NCBI RefSeq assembly: GCF_014201905.1
Contig: NZ_JACHFM010000001.1
Location: 1-64,000, forward strand
Source of the DNA: Amaricoccus macauensis
GTDB taxonomy: Bacteria; Pseudomonadota; Alphaproteobacteria; Rhodobacterales; Rhodobacteraceae
Length of the DNA: 64,000 nucleotides
Direction of reading: 5' to 3'
The notes beneath the pieces were generated by a model. That model saw nothing but the letters and a program-made list of their open reading frames with translations, ran no database searches and had not been told where the DNA came from. Shown here in pieces: positions 52,746 to 60,363 of this stretch (position 1 is the stretch's first letter; the number at the start of each line of letters is the position of its first letter). A program made the position numbers and the translations under genes.

Positions 52746-53135
52746 ATGGCGCTGACAGACGACAGAACGGACAGCACGGGCGCGGATCGCCCCGCCCGAA
52801 AGGGCTGGCTCGCGGCGGGCGGTGTGGTGGGCGCCTTTCTCGCCTCGGCCTGCTGCATCGGGCCGCTGGTGCTTCTGACTCTCGGCATCTCGGGCGCCTG
52901 GATCGGCAACCTGACGGCTCTGGAGCCTTACAAGCCGATCTTCGCCGTGATCGCGCTCGGCTTCATCGCGGCGGGTTTCTGGCAGGTCTATTTCCGCAAG
53001 CCAACCGTCTGCGAACCCGGTTCCTACTGCGCAAGGCCAGCATCGGCGCGCATCACCAAGTCGGCTCTCTGGGCCTCCCTGATCCTCGTTCTCGCAGCCC
53101 TCACCATCGACTGGTGGGCCCCGCTTCTCTACTGA
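52746..53135 (+). CDS. merT: MerT mercuric ion transporter
   Basis: A 129-residue inner-membrane protein with three spans. TM1 carries the Hg-binding pair (VGAFLASACCIGPLVLLTLG). A second Cys pair lies in the cytoplasmic loop (VCEPGSYCARP). TM3 is ALWASLILVLAALTI. It brings Hg(II) to the cytosolic reductase. ATG 52746 is chosen; an upstream frame to 52668 crosses the operator. Confidence 0.9.
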   Translation: MALTDDRTDSTGADRPARKGWLAAGGVVGAFLASACCIGPLVLLTLGISGAWIGNLTALEPYKPIFAVIALGFIAAGFWQVYFRKPTVCEPGSYCARPASARITKSALWASLILVLAALTIDWWAPLLY

Positions 53136-53153
53136 CCCCGAAAGGACATCCAC

Positions 53154-53459
53154 ATGAAGAAGATCCTTGCACTCGCCTTGTTCGGCCTGACCGCCGTTGT
53201 GCCGATCACCGCCATCCCTGTTGCCGCGCAGACCGTCGCCGCCGAGCAGACCGTCACCTTCGCGGTGGACAACATGACCTGCGCGCTCTGCCCAGTCACC
53301 GTGAAGCGTGCGATGGAGGGCGTCGCGGGCGTGCGCGCCGTCGAGATCGACTTCGATGCCCGCACCGCCACGGTGATCTTCGACACCGCCGCGACGAGCG
53401 CCGACGCCATCGCGACCGCGTCGGCCAATGCAGGCTACCCGGCGCGTGTCGCGGGCTGA
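53154..53459 (+). CDS. merP: MerP periplasmic mercury-binding protein
   Basis: A 101-residue protein with a signal peptide (KKILALALFGLTAVVPITAIPVAAQ) and one HMA domain whose DNMTCALCPVTVKRAM holds the CxxC Hg site. It hands periplasmic Hg(II) to MerT. The gene lies 18 bp after merT. Confidence 0.92.
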   Translation: MKKILALALFGLTAVVPITAIPVAAQTVAAEQTVTFAVDNMTCALCPVTVKRAMEGVAGVRAVEIDFDARTATVIFDTAATSADAIATASANAGYPARVAG

Positions 53460-53463
53460 CGAG

Positions 53464-53697
53464 ATGACCGAGCAGTCCGACCGCAAGCTGATCGCGACAG
53501 GGATCGTCGGCACCGTCATCGCGGCGCTCTGCTGCTTCACTCCGGTGCTGGTGGTGCTTCTGGGTGCCGTGGGCCTGTCGGCCTGGCTGGGTTGGCTCGA
53601 CTACGTTCTGCTGCCCGCGCTCGCCTTTTTCGTCGCGCTGACCGTGTACGCGGTCTGGAGACGGCAGCGGCGCCAGACCACTCGAACGGATGGATGA
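53464..53697 (+). CDS. merF: MerF mercury transporter
   Basis: A 77-residue two-span membrane protein. TM1 holds the paired cysteines IAALCCFTPVLVVLLGAVG and TM2 is YVLLPALAFFVALTVYAV. MerF is a small alternative or addition to MerT. It starts 4 bp after merP and overlaps the merA start. Confidence 0.87.
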   Translation: MTEQSDRKLIATGIVGTVIAALCCFTPVLVVLLGAVGLSAWLGWLDYVLLPALAFFVALTVYAVWRRQRRQTTRTDG

Positions 53698-55126
53698 CTT
53701 GATGAAAGACGATTGCTGCGCGCCCAAGGGCGATTTCGACCTTGCCGTGATCGGCGCCGGATCGGCCGGGTTCTCGGCCGCGATCACCGCCGCCGAGGGA
53801 GGCAAGCGCGTCGCGCTGATCGGCCATGGCACCATCGGCGGGACCTGCGTGAACGTGGGCTGTGTGCCCTCCAAGACGATGATCCGGGCCGCGGAAGCCC
53901 TGCACGGTGCGCAGACAGCACATCGGTTCCCGGGCCTGAACAGCGAGGCGCAGGTCGCCGACTGGTCGGCGCTGATTGCGGCCAAGGACGATCTTGTCGC
54001 GACACTGCGCCAGAAGAAGTACGCCGATCTGCTGCCGGGCTACGGCGGTGTGACCTATCTCGACGAGGGTCCGGCGCGTCTCGTCCTCGGCGGGGTCGAG
54101 GTCGGCGGGCGCAGGATCACGGCTCCCAAGGTGATCGTCGCGACCGGTGGCCGACCCGCCGTGCCCGACATCCCTGGGATCCAGGACGCACCAACGCTCG
54201 ACAGCACGTCGCTGCTGGAGCTGGACCGGTTGCCCGAAAGCCTGATCTTCCTCGGCGGCGGCTACATCGGCGTGGAGCTGGCGCAGATGATGGCGCGGAT
54301 GGGCACCCGCGTCACCATTGTCTGCCGCTCGCGCCTGCTGCCGCGCACAGAGCCGGAGGTGTCCCGGGCGCTGACGGAGACGCTGCGCGCCGAGGGCGTC
54401 GCGGTTGTCGATGGCGCGACCTACGACGCCGCACGGCGCGACGGGGCCCGTGCGGTCCTGACGGTGACGGTGGACGGCGCAGACCGCGATCTGACGGCCG
54501 ACCGCCTCGTCCTGACGACGGGACGCGCAGCCAACACCGAGGGGCTGGGCCTCGCGGAGATGGGCGTCGAGACCGACGCGCGTGGCGCGATCCGGGTGGG
54601 CGACGACATGCAGACCACGAAGGCCGGCATCTTCGCGGCGGGCGATGTGACCGACCGCGACCAGTTCGTCTACATGGCCGCCTATGGCGCCAAGCTCGCG
54701 TCCCGCAACGCCGTTCTGGGCGGGGCGGAGCGCTACGACAACGCCGCGATGCCGTGGGTGGTGTTCACCGATCCGCAGGTCGCCGGCGTCGGGCTGACCG
54801 AGGCGCAGGCGCGCGCCGCGGGTCATGACGTCAAGACCAGTGTGCTGACGCTCGACAACGTGCCCCGCGCGCTCGCCGCCCGCGACACGCGCGGCCTGAT
54901 CAAGCTCGTCGCGGACCGGGCGACCGACCGCCTCCTGGGCGGCGTGATCATGGCGCCGGAGGGAGCCGACAGTGTCCAGACGCTCGCCATGGCGCTCAAG
55001 TTCGGCATGACGACAAAGGCGCTCGGCGAGACGATCTTCCCCTATCTGACCACGGTAGAGGGGCTGAAGCTCGCCGCGCAGACCTTCGACAAGGATGTCG
55101 CGAAGCTGTCGTGCTGCGCGGGGTAA
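53690..55126 (+). CDS. merA: Mercuric reductase MerA, short form without NmerA domain
   Basis: A 478-residue flavoenzyme that reduces Hg(II) to volatile Hg(0) with NADPH. It has the FAD site FDLAVIGAGSAGFSAA, the redox pair GTCVNVGCVPSK, the NAD(P)H site SLIFLGGGYIGVELAQ, FAAGDVTDRDQFVYMAA, and the C-terminal cysteine pair LSCCAG that takes mercury from the surface. The N-terminal HMA domain of many MerA proteins is missing, so MerP/MerT/MerF must deliver the ion. ATG 53702 (MKDDCCAP) is an alternative start. The gene ends 50 bp from the convergent phage gene, without a strong terminator between. Confidence 0.93.
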   Translation: MDDLMKDDCCAPKGDFDLAVIGAGSAGFSAAITAAEGGKRVALIGHGTIGGTCVNVGCVPSKTMIRAAEALHGAQTAHRFPGLNSEAQVADWSALIAAKDDLVATLRQKKYADLLPGYGGVTYLDEGPARLVLGGVEVGGRRITAPKVIVATGGRPAVPDIPGIQDAPTLDSTSLLELDRLPESLIFLGGGYIGVELAQMMARMGTRVTIVCRSRLLPRTEPEVSRALTETLRAEGVAVVDGATYDAARRDGARAVLTVTVDGADRDLTADRLVLTTGRAANTEGLGLAEMGVETDARGAIRVGDDMQTTKAGIFAAGDVTDRDQFVYMAAYGAKLASRNAVLGGAERYDNAAMPWVVFTDPQVAGVGLTEAQARAAGHDVKTSVLTLDNVPRALAARDTRGLIKLVADRATDRLLGGVIMAPEGADSVQTLAMALKFGMTTKALGETIFPYLTTVEGLKLAAQTFDKDVAKLSCCAG

Positions 55127-55176
55127 CCCGAGCCGTCGGTTTCGTGGCTGCCGAGCAAGATTGCGCATCGATGCGA

Positions 55177-55806
55177 TCACAACCTACCCCCCACCCAGTT
55201 CGCCACGATCAGCCCCGGCACGCTGTCCAACGCCCGGTCTGCATCCCGCGCCAGATCCAGCCGCTTCGGCAGCTTGACCTGCGGCACCAGCAGGAAGATC
55301 GGCGCAGTGACCTTTCCGCGCCCGGTCTTCGACCGCGACACCACCGCCTGGCCTTTCGTGTTCAGCCGCCCCTCGGCGACCAGCAGGCTGGGGCCCGTCC
55401 GGCGATAGACGAAACGCAGGCGGAGGCCGCGTCGCCGCTCCCATTCACCGGGGGTGATCCGGCCGCCGCGCAGGGATTTGCCCGCCGCGGGCAGCGGGAT
55501 CGCCAGCCAGAACCCGTTCTTCGATCGGATCAGCGGCCCGGTGTCATGCGCACCGACGATTACCGGCGCCTTCGACCAGACCAGCGCCGCAGCCTCAAGG
55601 CTCTCGCCCGACCTCGGGAAGTTCTGGCTCCGGATCGAGTTGGCGAGCCGTGTACCAAGCCCCGCGCCGGTGATCTGCAACCGCCACGCCGTCTTCAGCC
55701 CAGTCCCGGCCTCGCGAATGGCGGCGGTGACGGCCCGTTCACCCGCCGCGACCTCGGCCGCCATCATCGCGACGATGTCGGGATCGATGTCGAGCTTCAG
55801 TTTCAC
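55177..55806 (-). CDS. DUF6441-like phage neck/head-tail protein
   Basis: A 209-residue protein with a helical N-terminus (DIVAMMAAEVAAGERAVTAAIREAG) and a long basic, beta-rich rest (KNGFWLAIPLP, RFVYRRTGPSLLVAEG). Such proteins lie between connector and tail-completion genes and act like HK97 gp10. It overlaps the downstream end of the upstream connector gene by 4 nt. On its own downstream side the mer operon intervenes before the next phage gene. Confidence 0.75.
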   Translation of the reverse strand: MKLKLDIDPDIVAMMAAEVAAGERAVTAAIREAGTGLKTAWRLQITGAGLGTRLANSIRSQNFPRSGESLEAAALVWSKAPVIVGAHDTGPLIRSKNGFWLAIPLPAAGKSLRGGRITPGEWERRRGLRLRFVYRRTGPSLLVAEGRLNTKGQAVVSRSKTGRGKVTAPIFLLVPQVKLPKRLDLARDADRALDSVPGLIVANWVGGRL

Positions 55807-56114
55807 GCGGGCCTCAGGTCGACGGTCCAGACCAGCCGCTCGCGGTCGCGGACCGGCTCGCCCTGTATGAGGAAGGCGTCGCCGTCGATCTCGATGCGGT
55901 CGCCGGGACGCGGGTTCGCCACCTCGGCCACGCGCAGGTCGATCCGGGTGGTTTCGGACCAGAGCCGCGCGTCGCCGAAGTCGGTGACCGCGTCGGCGCG
56001 ACGGGCGACGGCACGCACCAGCACGGGTGTACCGCCGTCGGCGATGTAGACCGCGTCCCGGCCGATGTTCGGATCGGCGAAGAGCGCGCCGATGGCGGCG
56101 GCGAAGGCCGACAT
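55803..56114 (-). CDS. Small head-tail connector protein
   Basis: A 103-residue beta-rich protein: AIGALFADPNIGRDAVYIADG, TTRIDLRVAEVANPRPGDRIEIDGDAFLIQGEPV and RLVWTVDLRPA. The layout recalls FII-like or stopper proteins between decoration and neck genes. ATG 56114 is used because it overlaps the upstream stop; the longer frame lies inside the DUF2190 gene. Family assignment is tentative. Confidence 0.65.
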   Translation of the reverse strand: MSAFAAAIGALFADPNIGRDAVYIADGGTPVLVRAVARRADAVTDFGDARLWSETTRIDLRVAEVANPRPGDRIEIDGDAFLIQGEPVRDRERLVWTVDLRPA

Positions 56115-56449
56115 CAGAACGTCGCGTTCAGGCGCACCCGGCCGATGGTGTCGCCGGCGCCGCTCGCCACCGCCTCGACGGCCGCGCCGATGAGGGTGTT
56201 GTCGGTCGCGACGGTCGTGGTGCGCTTGTTGGTGTCGTCCCAATAGACCTTGGCGCCGACGGTCCAGGCCTGCGAGCCGACCTTGGTGATGTCGAACACG
56301 CCGACGAGCGCGGTCTCGACGGGCTCGCCAATGGCGGCGGCACCCGCGGCGATGCCGAAGATGGAGCCGACGAGCAGGCCATCGCCGGAGGCGACGGCAT
56401 AGGGCGCGGTCAGGGTGATGGTGTTGCCGGGCTGGACGTAGGTTTTCAT
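56114..56449 (-). CDS. DUF2190 capsid decoration protein
   Basis: A 111-residue protein matching DUF2190: MKTYVQPGNTITLTAPYAVASGDGLLVGSIFGIAAG, WTVGAKVYWDDTNKRTTT and NTLIGAAVEAVASG. It is a trimeric cement protein for the capsid shell. It lies 74 bp downstream of the protease-capsid fusion, behind a GC-rich hairpin. Confidence 0.85.
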   Translation of the reverse strand: MKTYVQPGNTITLTAPYAVASGDGLLVGSIFGIAAGAAAIGEPVETALVGVFDITKVGSQAWTVGAKVYWDDTNKRTTTVATDNTLIGAAVEAVASGAGDTIGRVRLNATF

Positions 56450-56475
56450 GATGGGGATCCTCGTGGAAAGACGAA

Positions 56476-56497
56476 GGGCGGCCCGTCAGGACCGCCC
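56476..56497 (-). terminator. GC-rich hairpin after the capsid gene
   Basis: On the minus strand GGGCGGTCC-TGAC-GGGCCGCCC forms a strong stem followed by CTTCGTCTTTCC. The T-tract is interrupted, so termination would be partial. It may tune capsid against downstream expression. Confidence 0.35.
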
Positions 56498-56523
56498 GTG
56501 TGTCAGGGTTCAGGAAGCGCGCC

Positions 56524-58578
56524 TTACGCGCCCGGGTTCTTGTAGAGGCCGCGCCAGTCGATGGCCTTGGCTCCGAAGTCGAGGCGGCACTTGATCTCGA
56601 CCCCGTCGACGTCGAAGCCGTTGCGCGTCTCGATATAGGCGCCCTGCTGGCCCTCGAGATAGGCGTACTCGATGGTGTCGATCTGGTTCGGGCTGGCCGC
56701 CAGATACCAGGCGGTCTCGCTGGCGGCGTCGAGCCGGGGCTCGCTGATCGGCGCCAGCGTCCTGATCGACTGCGGCACCACGCTGGACGTCGCGGCGGGC
56801 ACGAGGTTCTGGGCCACCAGCTGTTCGGCTTTCAGTTCCAGTGAGGCCGGCACGATCAGGAAGGCAGGCCGGACGTTCAGCACCGTCTTCTTGTCGAGGC
56901 CGGTCTGCTTGGCCATCGCCGCGCGCGCCGCTCCGACGCTGCTGACATCGAGCGCCGCGCCGGTGCCTGCCAGGTTCTTGTGGGTGGTGTGGAAGAGCGC
57001 ATTGCCGTCGGCCATCGCCGGGTTGGCGGTGATGATGCCCCAGACCACGTCCGACTCCAGCTGGGCGATGGAGTTGCCGTACATCGCCGGGATGCGGGTG
57101 AAGGCGTCGAGATCGTCGTTGATCAGCGTCTGACGGGTGATGGCGACCACCCGGCCATAGGTCTTGACCTTGTAGCTCTCCTTGCTCTCGCCCAGCGTGC
57201 CGCGCTTGAACTCGCCGCTTTCGCCGACCTCGAGCAGCTGCGGGGCTTCGCCGAGCTGGACGCGATGCATCGCCTTGAAGTCGGTCGCCAGCACCTGGCG
57301 ACAGAACAGCATGAAGGTGCGGGGATAGGCCTCGTAGGCCTGCCGCAGCGTCTTGTTGGTGACGGCCGACAGGATCTCGGGGAAGTCCGAGGTCGAGTGC
57401 AGCGCGCGCGTCGCCACCTCGTCACGCGACAGGCCGCGCGTGTTGACCCCGGCATTGCCGAGGCTTTCGCGGGCGAGCTCCAGCAGCGTCATGCCGCGAT
57501 ACTGGCGCGCGGCGTCCTCGAGCTGGAACAGCGTTGGGCTGTAGCGGTGCAGCAGTGCGTTCGCCACCGCGTCACGGCGGGTGATGCACTCGTCTCGGCC
57601 GCCGAGCGGGACGGAGACATGGGGGAAGTTCCGGGTCTCGTCGGATTTCGCGGCGACCTGGTCGAGGATCAGTCGGCGGGACTCGTCGATGCTGACGCCG
57701 CGCTTGACCAGATCCTCGGCGAAGCCGCGCTCGAGGTTCAGCCGCCCGGCCAGATCGTAAATGGTGGAGACGCGGTCGCGCTCGGCCTCGCGGGCGCGGG
57801 TGGCGACCACTTCGGTATCGGGCGCGGGAGTTACCTGCGTCTTCTGGCTGCGCGTCTCGCTGGCCGCGACCTTCGGGTCGGGCGCAGCCGGTTTCGGCTC
57901 GGTCATGGGGGTGTCCTCGGTTTCGACCGGCGCGGTCGGCTGGGTGTTGGCGGGGGTTGCGGCGTCGCTCGCCGGGGTCTGGGTCGTGTCCGTCATCGGG
58001 ATCGGTCCTTTCGTGGTGGAAGGGGCGTCCCGGCGGTGGAGGACGCAGTCGTGAAGGGGGTGCTGGGCGCGGAAGCCCGCTGCTGGGTCGGCTCCGACCG
58101 CGACGGCGGAGACCTCGAAGGGCGTCCAGTCCACCGCGCGCCAGAGCTCGCGGGCGCCATCAGGCTTCGAGATATCAAACCGGTGGACCTGGTAGCCGAT
58201 GGAGACGGCGCGGATGTGCCCCGCCTGGATGTCGCGCCAGATCGGCTCGACATCGGCACGCTCGCTGATCCGGACCAAGGCGATGCCGCGACCGTTCTCG
58301 ATCCGGGCCGAGCCCGGCACGACCGAGCCGATCACCGCGTCGAGCGTGTCGAGCTCGTGCACCTTCAGGAACGGCGCGCCCGCGTTCAGCCGGTCGAGCC
58401 GGACATGGGCCGGGTCGAGGCTGAGTTCCTCGTCATAAGGCTCGCCGAAGAAGGTGGCACGGCGGACGCGAGCCCCGGCCGACCAGACCACCTCGACGGT
58501 GCGGTTGTCGGCATCGGCCGTGTTCGGCGCAAGCTCCGCCGACCGGCGCATGGCCGGCAGTTCGATCATCGTGTCCAT
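56524..58578 (-). CDS. Prohead protease / major capsid protein fusion
   Basis: A 684-residue polyprotein. Residues ~1-165 resemble a U35/U9-type prohead protease (VWSAGARVRRATFFGEPYDEEL, a His in FLKVHELDT, IRAVSIGYQVHRFD with the Ser, WTPFEVSAVAVGAD). A disordered Pro/Thr/Ala linker follows (~180-260). Then come a scaffold-like helical part and an HK97-type capsid fold (~400-684; KVKTYGRVVAITRQTLINDDL, NALFHTTHKN). The protease would cut itself off during maturation. ATG 58578 is used because coding sequence further up belongs to the portal gene. Confidence 0.85.
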   Translation of the reverse strand: MDTMIELPAMRRSAELAPNTADADNRTVEVVWSAGARVRRATFFGEPYDEELSLDPAHVRLDRLNAGAPFLKVHELDTLDAVIGSVVPGSARIENGRGIALVRISERADVEPIWRDIQAGHIRAVSIGYQVHRFDISKPDGARELWRAVDWTPFEVSAVAVGADPAAGFRAQHPLHDCVLHRRDAPSTTKGPIPMTDTTQTPASDAATPANTQPTAPVETEDTPMTEPKPAAPDPKVAASETRSQKTQVTPAPDTEVVATRAREAERDRVSTIYDLAGRLNLERGFAEDLVKRGVSIDESRRLILDQVAAKSDETRNFPHVSVPLGGRDECITRRDAVANALLHRYSPTLFQLEDAARQYRGMTLLELARESLGNAGVNTRGLSRDEVATRALHSTSDFPEILSAVTNKTLRQAYEAYPRTFMLFCRQVLATDFKAMHRVQLGEAPQLLEVGESGEFKRGTLGESKESYKVKTYGRVVAITRQTLINDDLDAFTRIPAMYGNSIAQLESDVVWGIITANPAMADGNALFHTTHKNLAGTGAALDVSSVGAARAAMAKQTGLDKKTVLNVRPAFLIVPASLELKAEQLVAQNLVPAATSSVVPQSIRTLAPISEPRLDAASETAWYLAASPNQIDTIEYAYLEGQQGAYIETRNGFDVDGVEIKCRLDFGAKAIDWRGLYKNPGA

Positions 58579-58583
58579 GAAGG

Positions 58584-60152
58584 TCAGTCCTGTTGGTCGG
58601 CCTGCGCCGGGTCTGTATCCGCGTCGGCGGTCGGGTCGTCGGCGTCTGGTTCGTCGGCGGCCGGATCGTTCGCCGGATCGCTGGCCCCGTCTTTGGATTG
58701 TGCGCTGCCGGTCTTGGTGACGCGGCGAGGGTCGCTGTCGAGGACCAACCCCAGCGCGTCGAGCTTGGCGTTGGTCGCCGCGATCTCGGCCAGCACGGCG
58801 TCGGGGTTGCGGCCCTGCCGGGCGATCACCTCGGCCAGCGTCATGGTGCCCGAGCGGATGGACAGCAGGTTCGCCATCGCGTCCTTCTGCGGATCGACCG
58901 CCTCGAACTTCGGCGGCGACCATTCCACAGGCACGATCGGCGACGGGATCTGCCCCGCCGCCCATGCGGCTTCCGTGAACCACCGCCACACCGGGGCGCA
59001 GAACATCGGGATGAACAGCTGCCATTGGACGGCGTCGATCTGGCGGCGGAACTCCACGAGACCCGCCCGGATCGAGGAGTAGTTCACTTGGGACAGGTCC
59101 CCCGTCAGCAGCTCGTAGGGCACGCGGAAGCCTGCCGAGATCGTGTGCAGGCTCGCGCGCTTGTATTCGCCGTAGCCGCCCGTCGCCGAGGGCTGGTTGA
59201 AGCGGATGTCCTTGCCGCCGCGGGCATAGGCGATCAGCCCCGGCTCGAACTGTTCCACCCGGTTGCCGTCGGCATCGACCACGGAGGGCGCGATGCCCTG
59301 TTGCGCCTCGTCGTCGCCGAAGACGATGGCGGTGACGCAGGCCTCGGTCTTCTTGCGAACCAGTTCGGCCACTTCATAGTCGTCGAGATCACGCAACGAC
59401 CGGATCACCGGCGCGCCCCAGGGGACGCCGCGCGCTTGCGTGCGCTGCTTCTCGTAGACATGGGCGATCTCGGTCGCGGGGACCGGGCGGCTCTGCAACC
59501 CGTTCTGCAAGGCCCCGTAGGCGTCGCCCGGATGCTCGGCATGCAGCCAGTAAGCCCGGCGCTTCCCGACCGGGTCGAACTCGATCCCCTGCACGAGGCG
59601 CCCTGCGCCGAGGGCTCCGGACTTGGTGGCGTCGAGGAAGTCGGCTTCCAGCACCTGCAATTGCAGCGGCACCGGCAGGCCGTCGCTCGCGCGCCGCAGG
59701 CGGCGGCGCACCAGAACCTCGCCCGCCTCGACCATCTCCCGGCAGATCAGCGTCTGCAGGCCATAGAAGTCAAGCTGGCCATCGGCGTCGCAGTCCGCCG
59801 TCCAGCGTTCGAAGAGCGCATCGACCTTCCGGTCCAGCTTGTCGTCGCCGCTAGCGGCGCGGGGCATGATGCCCGCGCCGATGATGTTGTTGACCAGCAC
59901 CGCCACGGCCTTGGCCGCATGCGGGTTGTTGCGCACCAGATCGCGCATGCGGTCGCGCAGCAGCGCCCCGGCGACGCCGATTTCGGTGTCGGCCGAGGAT
60001 CCCGGCGCGCGCCAGCCGTCCGTCCGTCGCCCGCGCGCCGCGCCGTCATAGCCACGCGTCAGCGTCTCGAATGCCTGACGCGCCATCACGCGCCGAGCCG
60101 CCATGCGCGGCGCCACCGTGGCGATGGCGTGGTCGAACCAGGTCGCCGACAT
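58584..60152 (-). CDS. Phage portal protein, lambda family
   Basis: A 522-residue protein: MRDLVRNNPHAAKAVAVLVNNIIGAGIMPR (~70-98), QTLICREMVEAGEVLVRRR and EVAELVRKKTEACVTAIVFG. It forms the dodecameric DNA gate at the capsid vertex. The C-terminal ~50 residues are a disordered Asp/Ala-rich tail. Its start shares one base with the connector stop, and the capsid fusion begins 5 bp after its end. Confidence 0.9.
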   Translation of the reverse strand: MSATWFDHAIATVAPRMAARRVMARQAFETLTRGYDGAARGRRTDGWRAPGSSADTEIGVAGALLRDRMRDLVRNNPHAAKAVAVLVNNIIGAGIMPRAASGDDKLDRKVDALFERWTADCDADGQLDFYGLQTLICREMVEAGEVLVRRRLRRASDGLPVPLQLQVLEADFLDATKSGALGAGRLVQGIEFDPVGKRRAYWLHAEHPGDAYGALQNGLQSRPVPATEIAHVYEKQRTQARGVPWGAPVIRSLRDLDDYEVAELVRKKTEACVTAIVFGDDEAQQGIAPSVVDADGNRVEQFEPGLIAYARGGKDIRFNQPSATGGYGEYKRASLHTISAGFRVPYELLTGDLSQVNYSSIRAGLVEFRRQIDAVQWQLFIPMFCAPVWRWFTEAAWAAGQIPSPIVPVEWSPPKFEAVDPQKDAMANLLSIRSGTMTLAEVIARQGRNPDAVLAEIAATNAKLDALGLVLDSDPRRVTKTGSAQSKDGASDPANDPAADEPDADDPTADADTDPAQADQQD

Positions 60153-60361
60153 CAGCGATCCCCGCGCGAGAAGCCAGCGAGCCCCGCCACGGGCAGCGGG
60201 CGGCTGAAGCCCGCGATGGCGCGCTCGATGGTCCGGATGCGGGCGAGCAGATCCTCGGCCGAGCCGTAATCCACCGACTTGCCGTCATAGCTGACGCGCG
60301 TCGTGCCGCTGGCATAGGCCCGGCGCAGCGCCGAAAGCTCGGTTTCCGTCCAGTCGATCAT
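60152..60361 (-). CDS. gpW-like head-tail joining protein
   Basis: A 69-residue protein, typical gpW length: MIDWTETELSALRRAYASGTTRVSYDGKSVDYGSAEDLLARIRTIE, here seen as two helices around a short hairpin (RVSYDGKSVDYG). It lies between terminase (2 bp gap) and portal (1 nt overlap), the usual place. Confidence 0.82.
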   Translation of the reverse strand: MIDWTETELSALRRAYASGTTRVSYDGKSVDYGSAEDLLARIRTIERAIAGFSRPLPVAGLAGFSRGDR

Positions 60362-60363
60362 GT

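Noticed and set aside
55127-55176. Terminator after merA
   Set aside because: CCGA-GCCG-TCGG followed by TTT has only four base pairs; too weak to call.
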